Made by a program: the position numbers and the translations under genes
Source: Candidatus Nanohaloarchaea archaeon
GTDB lineage: Archaea > Nanohalarchaeota > Nanosalinia > Nanosalinales > Nanosalinaceae
Assembly (NCBI GenBank): GCA_013343275.1
Contig: CP046106.1
Location: forward strand, 62,001-126,000
Direction of reading: 5' to 3'
Length of the DNA stretch: 64,000 nucleotides
Part shown: positions 43,561 to 51,762 of the stretch, one piece after another
How positions within the stretch are numbered: the stretch's first letter is position 1
How the letters are laid out: each line of letters opens with the position of its first letter
Notes under the pieces: model-generated
Database searches by the model: none
Seen by the model: only the letters and a program-made list of their open reading frames with translations
Told to the model about the DNA's origin: nothing

Positions 43561-43606
43561 GTAACGGTTGCTTGAAGGCAGTTATAAACCTTTTCGGCTC
43601 GTTTCC

Positions 43607-43625
43607 CTGTGTGGTAAATACACAG
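43607..43625. repeat. Perfect dyad CTGTGT-N7-ACACAG upstream of the TrmB-like gene
   Basis: Arms 43607-43612 and 43620-43625 are exact complements. The dyad lies about 17 nt upstream of the TATA box of the TrmB-like gene, a position used by archaeal activators or by autoregulators. Binding is untested. Confidence 0.35.
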
Positions 43626-43672
43626 TCCGATCAGGTTTTATTATGCTCTAGTAATTAAACAGAGCTGAAAGT

Positions 43673-44317
43673 TTATAAAACCTTTCTCAACTTACGTCGT
43701 AGCTTGTCTTTCAGGCCTTTAGCCTTCTTTCCGTAGATCCTCTTCTCCTCCTTCACACCTTTCCACTCGAGGCCTTCGAAAGCACTCTGGATCTGACGAC
43801 CGTAACTATCGTAGTAACATCTCTGGTTCAACCTGAACTTGTGCTCGCTGGTATGAGGGTTGTCGGTATAACCGATGGAAACAGCCATTAAAGGTACTTT
43901 ACTCTCAGGAACCTCGAACTTCTGGGCTACCATCTCCTCATCGAAACCAGATACAAGTATCGAGGCCAGGTCGTTCTCGTTTGCAACCAGCCTCATATTC
44001 TGTACAGAGAAAGCAGCCTCGGCCATACACGCCTTCCGGGCCTCAGAGCTTCCTACTCTCTTCCTCATCCGTGGAATATCGGCGACCACAAGAATAGTTG
44101 TAGGTGCCTTAGTAATCTTCTTATTTCCAGTAGAGTCCTCAAGCTTCTCCAGAGCATCATCGCTCTCAATTACGATGAACTCCAGGCACTGAACGTTTCC
44201 TGGCGAAGGAGCGTATCTGCCGGCCTCAAGTATCTTGCCTACAGTTTTCCGTGGAATGGTCTCATCTCTGCATTTTTCAAAAGTCTTCAGATTCAGGGCA
44301 GACTCGAAGGTAGACAT
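43673..44317 (-). CDS. Nitroreductase-family flavoprotein
   Basis: 214 residues from ATG at 44317. The family start TFESALNLKTFEKCRDETIPRKTVGKILEAGRYAPSPGN contains the FMN-phosphate-binding region (normally RxSxRxF, here degenerate), then NVQCLEFIVI and the C-terminal GYTDN. It probably reduces quinone, nitro or related compounds with NAD(P)H; the substrate is unknown. The basic C-terminal 25 residues are extra. The frame is open to 44365, but the start is set by a palindromic TATA box 27 nt upstream that is shared with the ligase gene. Confidence 0.85.
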   Translation of the reverse strand: MSTFESALNLKTFEKCRDETIPRKTVGKILEAGRYAPSPGNVQCLEFIVIESDDALEKLEDSTGNKKITKAPTTILVVADIPRMRKRVGSSEARKACMAEAAFSVQNMRLVANENDLASILVSGFDEEMVAQKFEVPESKVPLMAVSIGYTDNPHTSEHKFRLNQRCYYDSYGRQIQSAFEGLEWKGVKEEKRIYGKKAKGLKDKLRRKLRKVL

Positions 44318-44343
44318 TACAATAACAAACTGCGAGAGCATAC

Positions 44344-44353
44344 GGTTTAAACC
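44344..44353. promoter_or_regulatory. Palindromic TATA box serving divergent nitroreductase and ligase genes
   Basis: GGTTTAAACC is a perfect 10-bp palindrome. It lies 27 nt from the nitroreductase ATG (44317, minus strand) and 22 nt from the ligase GTG (44375, plus strand), both at leaderless spacing. Confidence 0.6.
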
Positions 44354-44374
44354 TTCAGGTGGCAAAATCTAGAT

Positions 44375-46048
44375 GTGAAATACTCAAAACTCGTGGAGAC
44401 ATACCAGCAGCTCGATCAGACACAGGCCACACTGGAGAAGACTGATATCCTGGCCGAGCTATTTGAGGAATCAAGAGACGATCTGGACTACGTCGTGCTC
44501 CTAGCGCTGGGCAGAATCTACCCGGAATGGATGGAACCGGAGATCGGCGTATCCAGCCAGACAATGGTCGACATAATACACCAGGCCACAGGCCGTGGAA
44601 AAGACGAGGTAGAAGAAGTCTGGAAAGAGAAGGGAGATCTCGGATTTGCAGCCGAAGAAATGGTCGAGAACAAGACACAGCAGAAACTGATGACCAAAAC
44701 TCTCACAGTAGAATCTGTTATCGAGAGACTCAGAAAAGTAGCAGAGATGGACAAAGAAGGCCTCAGCCAGTCGGTAAACATGGATAAAAAGAAGAAAGAA
44801 ATCGCCGACCTCATCTCTAACGCAGAACCAGTAGAGGCCTGCTACATTACAAGAACAGTACTCAACCATCTCAGACTTGGAATAGGAGAGGGAACAGTGA
44901 GGGATGCGCTCGATGAAGCCTTCTTCGATGGAGAATATTCGGAGGATATCCAGAGAGCCTACGACTTTACCAATGATTTTTCACGTGTAGCAGAGGCCTG
45001 TCAGAAAGGCCTGGAAGAGGTGAACTCCCTAGATATAGAGCTTTTCAGACCTATCAAATCTATGCTTGCGAAGAAAGTAGATACTATAGAGGAAGGTTTC
45101 GACACTGTTGGAAAACCTGCTGCTATCGACTACAAATATGATGGAATGAGAGCCCAGATACATGTTAAGGATGGAGAGGTCAAGGTCTTCACCCGTCGAC
45201 TGGAGGATGTCACCAAGCAGTTTCCCGACGTCGTCGAGGCCGTCGAAGAGAAAGTTGAATCAGATAACTGTATAATTGACTCCGAAATTGTTGGCTATGA
45301 TCCGGAAGACGGTGGAATGATTCCTTTCCAGAAGCTTTCGAAGAGGATCAAGAGGAAGTACGATATCCAGAAACTGAGAAAGGAGATACCTGTAGAGGTA
45401 AGGCCTTTCGACCTGATCTACGATGAAAAGTCGCTGCTGGAGAGGTCTTACAGCGAGAGATGGTCTCTGCTTCAGGAAGAAGTCGAAGAGGAGGAAAATA
45501 TTCTCAGACTGGTTGACCATGAGGAAACTTCTGAAGAGGAAACTGTGCAGGAGATGCAGCAGAGATCTCTCAGCGAAGGTCACGAAGGAATAATGATGAA
45601 ATCACTGGACGCGGAGTACAAGCCTGGCTCCCGTGTAGGATATATGGTTAAGCTGAAGCCAGTGATGGAAACCCTAGATCTGGCGATTATCGGCGCTAAA
45701 TGGAGTGAAGGCCGCAGAAGCGGGTGGCTTGGACGACTATATCTCGGATGCTACGACGAGGAGAACGACGAATATCTGGAGGTGGGCCGAATGGCGACAG
45801 GCCTTACAGATGAACAGTTCGAAGAGATCACTGAGAAGCTGAAGCCTTTGATCACGAAAGAGGAAGGCCGTAAGGTTGAGGTCAGGCCTGAGGTAATTGT
45901 AGAGGCAGAGTATGAGGAGATTCAGGAAAGCCCTGAGTATTCGTCAGGCTACGCTCTGCGTTTTCCACGCATGAAACAGTTTCGTGAGGATAAGGAAGAG
46001 GCCGACTCACTGGAGAAGGTAAAGAATCTATACAAAGATCAGAAATAG
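44375..46048 (+). CDS. lig: ATP-dependent DNA ligase
   Basis: 557-residue archaeal replicative ligase. The DNA-binding domain covers about 1-220. The adenylated Lys254 is in motif I (DYKYDGMRAQ). Other motifs seen are CIIDSEIVGYD (III), HEGIMMKSLDAEYKPG (IV region), VKLKP (V), and the OB-domain motif VI region LRFPRMKQFREDK. The start is GTG at 44375, because the overlapping ATG two bases upstream reads straight into TGA. Leaderless promoter shared with the nitroreductase gene. Confidence 0.96.
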   Translation: MKYSKLVETYQQLDQTQATLEKTDILAELFEESRDDLDYVVLLALGRIYPEWMEPEIGVSSQTMVDIIHQATGRGKDEVEEVWKEKGDLGFAAEEMVENKTQQKLMTKTLTVESVIERLRKVAEMDKEGLSQSVNMDKKKKEIADLISNAEPVEACYITRTVLNHLRLGIGEGTVRDALDEAFFDGEYSEDIQRAYDFTNDFSRVAEACQKGLEEVNSLDIELFRPIKSMLAKKVDTIEEGFDTVGKPAAIDYKYDGMRAQIHVKDGEVKVFTRRLEDVTKQFPDVVEAVEEKVESDNCIIDSEIVGYDPEDGGMIPFQKLSKRIKRKYDIQKLRKEIPVEVRPFDLIYDEKSLLERSYSERWSLLQEEVEEEENILRLVDHEETSEEETVQEMQQRSLSEGHEGIMMKSLDAEYKPGSRVGYMVKLKPVMETLDLAIIGAKWSEGRRSGWLGRLYLGCYDEENDEYLEVGRMATGLTDEQFEEITEKLKPLITKEEGRKVEVRPEVIVEAEYEEIQESPEYSSGYALRFPRMKQFREDKEEADSLEKVKNLYKDQK

Positions 46049-46125
46049 AAAAAGAAGAACTGAAAAGAAATTGGAAGCCATTTCTTGAATGGCTTAACGC
46101 GTGTTGAGCTCCGCGTCAGGAGTCA

Positions 46126-46494
46126 CTATTCGTGTTTCTGGGAGCGGTGGATCTTCATTCCTCTTTCTGTGTCGAATTCTTTGCCGCAGTCAGGGCAGGC
46201 GTGTTTCTCTTCTTCTTCTGTTTCCTGGGTTACCTGTTCCTTGACTTCTTCCTGGACTTCTTCGTTGTTCGCTGGCTGGAACTGTTGCTGAACGCTTCTC
46301 TCGCTTTCGCTTTCCTCTCTTATCATCTTCCATTCGTCGCTCTCTAGCCAGATGATGAAGGCGCCTATAAGTACTAGTAGAGGCCCTATTGCTCCTTTAG
46401 CAAGGTATAGAAGTTTGTCAAGCTGCGTGGCTGTGGAGTATACTCCGACTACCACCATCAATGCTCCGATTAGTATCTTAACAACTGGGTGCAT
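46126..46494 (-). CDS. Two-span membrane protein with C-terminal C2H2 zinc finger
   Basis: 122 residues. Two hydrophobic helices (about 3-22 and 30-50) are followed by an acidic Gln/Glu linker and a single classical C2H2 finger at the C terminus (CPDCGKEFDTERGMKIHRSQKHE, spacing C-x2-C-x12-H-x4-H). The frame is open further upstream, but ATG at 46494 is preceded by AGGTGTGATACC, a good ribosome site. The combination suggests a membrane-tethered protein that contacts nucleic acid or protein partners. Convergent with the ligase gene. Confidence 0.72.
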   Translation of the reverse strand: MHPVVKILIGALMVVVGVYSTATQLDKLLYLAKGAIGPLLVLIGAFIIWLESDEWKMIREESESERSVQQQFQPANNEEVQEEVKEQVTQETEEEEKHACPDCGKEFDTERGMKIHRSQKHE

Positions 46495-46613
46495 GGTATC
46501 ACACCTGAATGATAACAAGTTGATCTTTTATTTGTTATCTTCCGGGAAACAATGCAGACCCGACAGGGTTTATAATATTTTCCGGCTAAAAATTCGTGTA
46601 CGAGGCACCAAAA

Positions 46614-47189
46614 ATGAGTTACTACAAATACGCCCAGGAGCAGTACGAACAGCCTAAAGAGAACCTGGACGAACTCTGGCAACAGAGACTTGTCGAATGG
46701 AGACAGCAGGATGCAATTGTAAAACTTGACAACCCAACACGAATTCCAAAAGCCCGACAGCTAGGATACAAGGCAAAGAACGGGTTTACACCTGTAAGAG
46801 TCAGAGTCGATAAAGGAGGAAGCAAGAGAGAAAGACCAAGCGGAGGCCGCAAGCCTAAGAACGCTGGTCAGAGCCGATACTCTTCCAAGAAATCCAAGAG
46901 AGTAATCGCAGAGCAGAGGGCCTCGGATCAGTATCCGAACCTTGAAGTTCTGAACAGTTACTGGGTAGCAGAAGACGGAAACCGCAAATGGTACGAGATC
47001 ATCATGGTTGACCCAGAGCATCCAGAGATTGAATCCGATGATGATATCAACTGGATCTGCGACAAGAGAAACAGAGCAGAGAGAGGACTTACACCTGCAG
47101 CCAAGGAAAGCCGAGGACTCAAGAACAAAGGCAAAGGCGCAGAGAAAGTAAGGCCTTCGCAGTCAGCTAACGACAACAAAGGAAAGTAA
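46614..47189 (+). CDS. rpl15e: Ribosomal protein L15e
   Basis: 191 residues starting MSYYKYAQEQYEQP, with the highly conserved core RVEWRQQDAI-like segment, PTRIPKARQLGYKAKNGF and RVRVDKGGSKRERPSGGR. The ATG at 46614 is chosen over an upstream in-frame GTG (46596) because L15e proteins begin at this point. A TATA-like TTTATAATATT at about 46569-46579 gives a short leader. First gene of an operon with rnp3 and rnp2, a conserved archaeal arrangement. Confidence 0.95.
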   Translation: MSYYKYAQEQYEQPKENLDELWQQRLVEWRQQDAIVKLDNPTRIPKARQLGYKAKNGFTPVRVRVDKGGSKRERPSGGRKPKNAGQSRYSSKKSKRVIAEQRASDQYPNLEVLNSYWVAEDGNRKWYEIIMVDPEHPEIESDDDINWICDKRNRAERGLTPAAKESRGLKNKGKGAEKVRPSQSANDNKGK

Positions 47190-47239
47190 AAACGCACATA
47201 TTCTTTTCACATTTCCCTTCCATCTATATTTCTACACCG

Positions 47240-47851
47240 ATGTCACAGTTCCACGAACTCTGCCTGAAAAACAGTTCAGAGAAACTTTGCAGTAAGGCCG
47301 AAGAAATAGGCTGGAACACCACTAACTGCCGTGTAAACACAGTATTCATTCAGGCAGATGGCTGGGGCGAGCTGAAGAGAAAGATCCGAGAGAAAAGAGA
47401 AAACGCTGATATACTTGTATTTGAGGGCGGAGACGAGGAGCTTAACAGGAAGGCCTGTGAAAGCTCCCGGATTGATGTACTTCTGCATCCGGAAAAAGGC
47501 CGGAAAGATTCCGGACTCAATCATATCATGGCTGAGGAAGCAGCAGAGAATAATGTCGCAATCGGGCTTGATTTCGCCCAGCTGGATGACTCGGGAAAGA
47601 AAAGAGTACACGTTCTTTCTCACTGGAGGAGAAACCTCAAACTGTGCGAAAAATACGGTGCACAGTATCTTATTACCACAGGAGCTGAACAGGTACACCA
47701 GTTAAGAGCTCCAAGAGAGCTGAGGGCCTTGATTGATTCTATAGGTTATTCCGGTCAAGAAGCTGTATCTGGTACTCCGGAAAAGATTCTCAGAGAGGTA
47801 GAAAAAGCTAGTTCCGATAAAAATATACGGCCGGGAGTTGAAGAGAAATGA
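47240..47851 (+). CDS. rnp3: RNase P protein component 3 (Rpp30)
   Basis: 203-residue TIM-barrel-like subunit of RNase P, which matures tRNA 5' ends. Diagnostic parts are RIDVLLHPEKGRKDSGLNHIMAEEAAENNVAIGLDF and the LITTGAEQVHQLRAPRELRAL segment. It binds Pop5, encoded by the next, 4-nt-overlapping gene. Found downstream of rpl15e as in other archaea. Confidence 0.92.
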   Translation: MSQFHELCLKNSSEKLCSKAEEIGWNTTNCRVNTVFIQADGWGELKRKIREKRENADILVFEGGDEELNRKACESSRIDVLLHPEKGRKDSGLNHIMAEEAAENNVAIGLDFAQLDDSGKKRVHVLSHWRRNLKLCEKYGAQYLITTGAEQVHQLRAPRELRALIDSIGYSGQEAVSGTPEKILREVEKASSDKNIRPGVEEK

Positions 47852-48186
47852 AGCATCTGCCGCCAACACTTAGAGAGGATCAGAGGTATCTGAAGTACAG
47901 AGTTCACTCTGAGAAGGATATAGAGTTTTCGGAAGTTGTAGAGGCTATATGGGAGGCTTGCCTCAACTTTATGGGGGAGAAAGGAGCAAGCAACGCTGAT
48001 CCATGGATTATGAAAAATCTCTACAGCTACAGCGATCAGGTAGGTGTGGTAAAAGTTAATTCTCAGTCAGTTACGGATTTCAGAGCAGCTCTTGCTTTTG
48101 TAGATAGTTTTGGCTCTGAGAAAGGCTTTCTGACTGTTGAACAGGTCAGCGGAACCGTTAAATCTCTTGAGGGCGTAGAAAACTAG
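47848..48186 (+). CDS. rnp2: RNase P protein component 2 (Pop5)
   Basis: 112 residues. It starts MKHLPPTLREDQRYLKYRVHSE, the conserved N terminus of Pop5, and contains a ferredoxin-like RNA-binding core (VGVVKVNSQSVTDFRAALAFV). It pairs with Rpp30 on the RNase P RNA. The ATGA overlap with rnp3 indicates coupled translation. T-rich bases follow the stop. Confidence 0.92.
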   Translation: MKHLPPTLREDQRYLKYRVHSEKDIEFSEVVEAIWEACLNFMGEKGASNADPWIMKNLYSYSDQVGVVKVNSQSVTDFRAALAFVDSFGSEKGFLTVEQVSGTVKSLEGVEN

Positions 48187-48229
48187 CTCTGGTTTGAAGT
48201 TTTTATGATTTCAGAAAGTCTTTTAAGCG

Positions 48230-48278
48230 GACTATTTAAAAGGTTTCACTTATAAACGGTATATAAAGTATATAAACT
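48230..48278 (+). promoter_or_regulatory. Clustered TATA-like boxes upstream of tbp
   Basis: At least three TATA-like elements occur in 50 bases: ACTATTTAAA (48231-48240), CTTATAAACG (about 48248-48257) and GTATATAAAGTATATAAA (48259-48276). The last pair would start transcription near 48300, leaving a leader with AGGTGA (48319-48324) nine bases before the ATG. Alternating boxes could allow self-regulation by TBP. Confidence 0.5.
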
Positions 48279-48333
48279 GGTCTTAAGTTTCCAAATGAGG
48301 CCAGATTTTCCCAATTCCAGGTGAAATCCAAAA

Positions 48334-48882
48334 ATGGTAGAAGACGAAGACATTGAGATTCAAAACGTTGTTGCTTCCGCAACATTCGACCAACGACTGC
48401 CTCTAGACAGAATTGCAATTTATCTAGAAAACACAGAGTACGAGCCAGAGCAGTTCCCAGGCCTAGTATACAGACTTGAAGAGCCTAAGGCCGCAGCACT
48501 GCTTTTCGGTTCAGGAAAGATCGTCTGTACAGGAACTCAGAGTCCAGAACAGGCGAAAGAAGCGACCCACAAGATCATCGACGAACTGCGTGAAGCAGAC
48601 GTCGAGATCGGAAACAAACCAGAGATAACAGTACAGAACATCGTAGCATCCTCAGAGCTAGGAGCTACACTCAACCTCAACAGAATCGCATTCGAACTCG
48701 TAGGAACAGAGTACGAGCCAGAGCAGTTCCCAGGCCTAGTATACAGACTTGAAGAACCACAGGTAGTATTCCTGCTGTTCAGCTCAGGTAACCTGGTATG
48801 CACAGGTGGCCGAACCTACGAAGACGTCAAAGAAGGAATCGCAACACTGGAAGAGAACCTGAAAGAAATTGGAGCACTTTAA
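48334..48882 (+). CDS. tbp: TATA-binding protein
   Basis: 182 residues forming the two-repeat TBP saddle. Each half has EYEPEQFPGLVYRLEEP (about 37-53 and 128-144), then a strand and SGKIVCTG or SGNLVCTG. The two halves share a perfect 50-bp stretch of DNA around this motif. The protein is acidic and the short C-terminal tail is plain. It is the partner of TFB at 33552 and, with the ATP synthase, the surest archaeal marker here. Single gene with a strong multi-box promoter. Confidence 0.97.
   Translation: MVEDEDIEIQNVVASATFDQRLPLDRIAIYLENTEYEPEQFPGLVYRLEEPKAAALLFGSGKIVCTGTQSPEQAKEATHKIIDELREADVEIGNKPEITVQNIVASSELGATLNLNRIAFELVGTEYEPEQFPGLVYRLEEPQVVFLLFSSGNLVCTGGRTYEDVKEGIATLEENLKEIGAL
48433..48482 (+). 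repeat. 50-bp perfect direct repeat inside tbp, copy 1
   Basis: Identical to 48706-48755. Both copies encode the same residues in the first and second TBP halves with identical codons. Confidence 0.9.
48706..48755 (+). repeat. 50-bp perfect direct repeat inside tbp, copy 2
   Basis: Identical to 48433-48482; the flanking bases differ on both sides, so the identity has sharp borders. Confidence 0.9.
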
Positions 48883-48927
48883 AGCTCCACCACATATTTT
48901 CTCTTCCAAATTTCTACACGCATAACC

Positions 48928-49371
48928 ATGATAAGCTCTCACCTTGCCGCCGCAGCGATCGCAACCAACGAAGACGGAGAAATCCTGATGGTGCAGGAAG
49001 GAAAAGGCCATGTAGAGGGTACCTGGAACTTCCCTGGCGGAAGCTTTGAACAGGAAGAAGGCCTGAAAGAGACAGCAGCCAGAGAATTCCTTGAGGAAAC
49101 AGGCTACAGGATCAAACCGCAGGAAGTAATAGGAGTATACCTGGAAGAAAGCGTAAGAACAGGCAACACTGTAGCAGTATTCCTGTATGAAGCACAGATA
49201 ATAGAAAGAGAACACAACGGCCTCGACGATGGAGAAATACTTGATACACAGTTCTTCTCACCTCACCAGATCCAGGGCCTCAATCTCAGAAAAGAAAACA
49301 GGTTGAAGATGCTGGAAGACTACCTTGAAGGCCGGAGATTCTCTGATTCAAGAGTAGTAGATACTCGCTAA
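48928..49371 (+). CDS. Nudix hydrolase
   Basis: 147 residues with a complete Nudix box GGSFEQEEGLKETAAREFLEETGY (about 37-60), including all catalytic glutamates, unlike the NrtR-like protein at 1861. It hydrolyses a nucleoside diphosphate derivative, possibly a damaged nucleotide or ADP-sugar; the substrate is not predictable. A leaderless or very short leader is likely. It overlaps the convergent dehydratase gene by 4 nt. Confidence 0.9.
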   Translation: MISSHLAAAAIATNEDGEILMVQEGKGHVEGTWNFPGGSFEQEEGLKETAAREFLEETGYRIKPQEVIGVYLEESVRTGNTVAVFLYEAQIIEREHNGLDDGEILDTQFFSPHQIQGLNLRKENRLKMLEDYLEGRRFSDSRVVDTR

Positions 49372-49667
49372 TCCCAGTCAATATTCCTGACCTTATCCTC
49401 AATTCTCTCAGCGAGATCGAAATCTCTCTCGGTAAGGCCTTCCACATCGTGACTCCATAGATCGATCTCTACAGCGCCGTACTCCACAGTCACTGAAGGA
49501 TGGTGGAACTCCTCTTCTGCCAGCGAAAAGACCGAGTTAGCGAAGAAAACAGACTTCTTGTAATCATCAAACTCCACACGACAGACCAGCTTCTCAGCCT
49601 CTATACCCCAGATTTCCAGCTCTTCAAGCCTCTCATTAATTTCAGAATCATCAAGTTTATCTGACAT
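49368..49667 (-). CDS. Pterin-4a-carbinolamine dehydratase family protein
   Basis: 99 residues. The catalytic signature is EEFHHPSVTVEYGAVEIDLWSHDVEGLT (about 52-79), with the His-His-Pro triplet and the usual T/SHD-GLT end. It recycles pterin cofactors, or in some organisms serves molybdopterin-related or dimerisation roles. The short single-domain form is typical. No pterin-dependent hydroxylase gene lies in the window. Confidence 0.9.
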   Translation of the reverse strand: MSDKLDDSEINERLEELEIWGIEAEKLVCRVEFDDYKKSVFFANSVFSLAEEEFHHPSVTVEYGAVEIDLWSHDVEGLTERDFDLAERIEDKVRNIDWD

Positions 49668-49727
49668 GAAAGAGTTTTACTGCCTGACTGCTTTTCACTT
49701 TTATCACTTATCACACAATAACTAACC

Positions 49728-51719
49728 ATGGAGTACGGGGAGGCAGTCAACGAGTTCGAAGAATTCTTCTCGGAGAAATACTACAAAAAAGTTGCTACTG
49801 CCGTACAGGATGGCCAGGACTCCATAGTAGTCGACTTCCAGGACATGGACATCTTCAATTTTGAATTAAGTGACTACCTGCGTGAAAACCCGACTTCAGC
49901 TATAGATGCGGCAGAGGAAGGCCTCGAAGGCCACGACCAGGTAACAGATGAAGGCCTCCACGTCAGATTCGTCAACATGCCGGAAGAAGACTTCGTATTT
50001 CTACGCAACCTTAGATCAGAGCATATCGGCAAGTTCATACCGGTAGAAGGTATGATAAAACGGGCCTCACAGGTAAAGCCTGAAGTAGTATCCGCAATAT
50101 TCGAATGTACTCAGTGTGGGGACCGATACGAAAAAGAACAGGACTCCTCACAGCTGAAATCACCTTACAAATGCGACTGCGGCTCGAGAAAGTTCGAAGT
50201 CGAAGAAAAAGTCATGACAGACACCCAGATAATAACCGTAGAGGAGAATCCTGAGTCCAGGGAAGGTTCGGAACAGCCATCCTCGCTGAAAGTCCGGCTG
50301 GAAGGAGACCTCGTAGACCCTGACTTCCAGAAAAGAGTTGTACCAGGTAATGTAGTAGAGATCACTGGTGTTATGAGAGAGAGGCCTATGAAGAAGAACT
50401 CGAAGAAGTTCGATATCTATATGGAGGCCAACTACCTTGATCCTACAGAACAGGAGTTCGAGGAACTCGAGCTGACAGATGAGGAGATAGAGGAGATTGA
50501 GGCCCTCTCAAATGAAGATGAAATATTCGAGAAGATCGCAAGATCCATCGCGCCATCGATATTCGGCCACCACCAGATCAAGAAGGCCATCGCGCTCCAG
50601 CTGTTCGGAGGAGTGAAGAAAACCCGTGATGACGGTGTGAAATCAAGAGGAGATATCCACGTACTGCTTATCGGAGAACCAGGAACAGGAAAATCCCAGC
50701 TACTGAAGTTCACGGGAGAACTATCGCCAAAAGGCCGATACGTAGTAGGTAAGTCATCTACAGGTGCAGGCCTGACAGCTTCCGTAGTAAAAGAGGAATC
50801 CACAGGAGAGTTCAGCCTTGAGGCCGGTGCAGTCGTCCTTGCAAACAAAGGAATGGCAGCTATCGATGAGATCGACAAGATGGCTGCAGAAGACCGGTCC
50901 AGCTTGCACGAGGCTATGGAGCAACAGCAGATCTCTGTATCCAAGGCCAATATTCAGGCAACACTTAACGCTGAGACATCGATCCTAGCAGCAGGTAACC
51001 CGAAGATGGGACGTTTCGATCCATACGAACCGATACCACAGCAGATTGACATCGGCGATACACTACTCTCGCGTTTCGACTTTATCTTCCCTGTAAAAGA
51101 CCAACCAGATGAGGAGAAGGATACCAAACTATCCCGACAAGTGCTACAGAATCACCTGGACCCAGAGGAGACGGATGCTGAAATACCGCAGGACCTGCTG
51201 ATGAAATATGTGGCTCATGCCAAACAGCTCCGGCCACAGCTCACACAAGAAGCTGCAGATGAGATACAGGATTTCTATGTCAGCATGCGTGCAACCGGAA
51301 GCGGTGAGGAAAACAGCAGCGTACCAATTACTGCAAGGCAGCTGGAGGCGCTTGTAAGAGTAGCGGAGGCCTCTGCAAGAGCAGAACTTAAGGATAAAGT
51401 AGAAGTCAGTGATGCTCAGAGAGCGATCGATATATTGAAGTACTCGCTGGAGCAGATCGGTGTCGACCCGGAGACAGGAGAGTTTGATATCGACAGGATT
51501 GAGTCAGGAGTCTCCAGCAGCCAGAGAAACAGGGTTCAGACTATTAAACACATAATTGATCAGGTTTCAGGTTCCAGCGATTCGGCGCCGATCGAAGACG
51601 TACTTGATGAGGCCGAGGAGGAAGGAATAGGCCGTGACAAAGCGGAAGAAGTTATTGAAAATCTGAAGCGTGACGGCGAGCTTTTCGAGCCGAAACAGGG
51701 CCAGGTCCAGAAGATTTAA
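49728..51719 (+). CDS. mcm: Replicative helicase MCM
   Basis: 663-residue hexameric helicase. The N-terminal domain has a zinc site (C127, C130, C149, C151). The AAA+ domain has Walker A GEPGTGKSQ (316-324), Walker B AAIDEIDKM (about 371-379), sensor 1 LAAGNPK and the arginine finger region LLSRFDFIF. A C-terminal winged helix (about 600-663) ends FEPKQGQVQKI. No intein interrupts it. The RPA-like gene follows after 43 nt; its C terminus resembles that of MCM. Confidence 0.97.
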   Translation: MEYGEAVNEFEEFFSEKYYKKVATAVQDGQDSIVVDFQDMDIFNFELSDYLRENPTSAIDAAEEGLEGHDQVTDEGLHVRFVNMPEEDFVFLRNLRSEHIGKFIPVEGMIKRASQVKPEVVSAIFECTQCGDRYEKEQDSSQLKSPYKCDCGSRKFEVEEKVMTDTQIITVEENPESREGSEQPSSLKVRLEGDLVDPDFQKRVVPGNVVEITGVMRERPMKKNSKKFDIYMEANYLDPTEQEFEELELTDEEIEEIEALSNEDEIFEKIARSIAPSIFGHHQIKKAIALQLFGGVKKTRDDGVKSRGDIHVLLIGEPGTGKSQLLKFTGELSPKGRYVVGKSSTGAGLTASVVKEESTGEFSLEAGAVVLANKGMAAIDEIDKMAAEDRSSLHEAMEQQQISVSKANIQATLNAETSILAAGNPKMGRFDPYEPIPQQIDIGDTLLSRFDFIFPVKDQPDEEKDTKLSRQVLQNHLDPEETDAEIPQDLLMKYVAHAKQLRPQLTQEAADEIQDFYVSMRATGSGEENSSVPITARQLEALVRVAEASARAELKDKVEVSDAQRAIDILKYSLEQIGVDPETGEFDIDRIESGVSSSQRNRVQTIKHIIDQVSGSSDSAPIEDVLDEAEEEGIGRDKAEEVIENLKRDGELFEPKQGQVQKI

Positions 51720-51762
51720 GGCCTGTGAAACATTCAAAAGATTGAGTTAAAACTGTGATACT

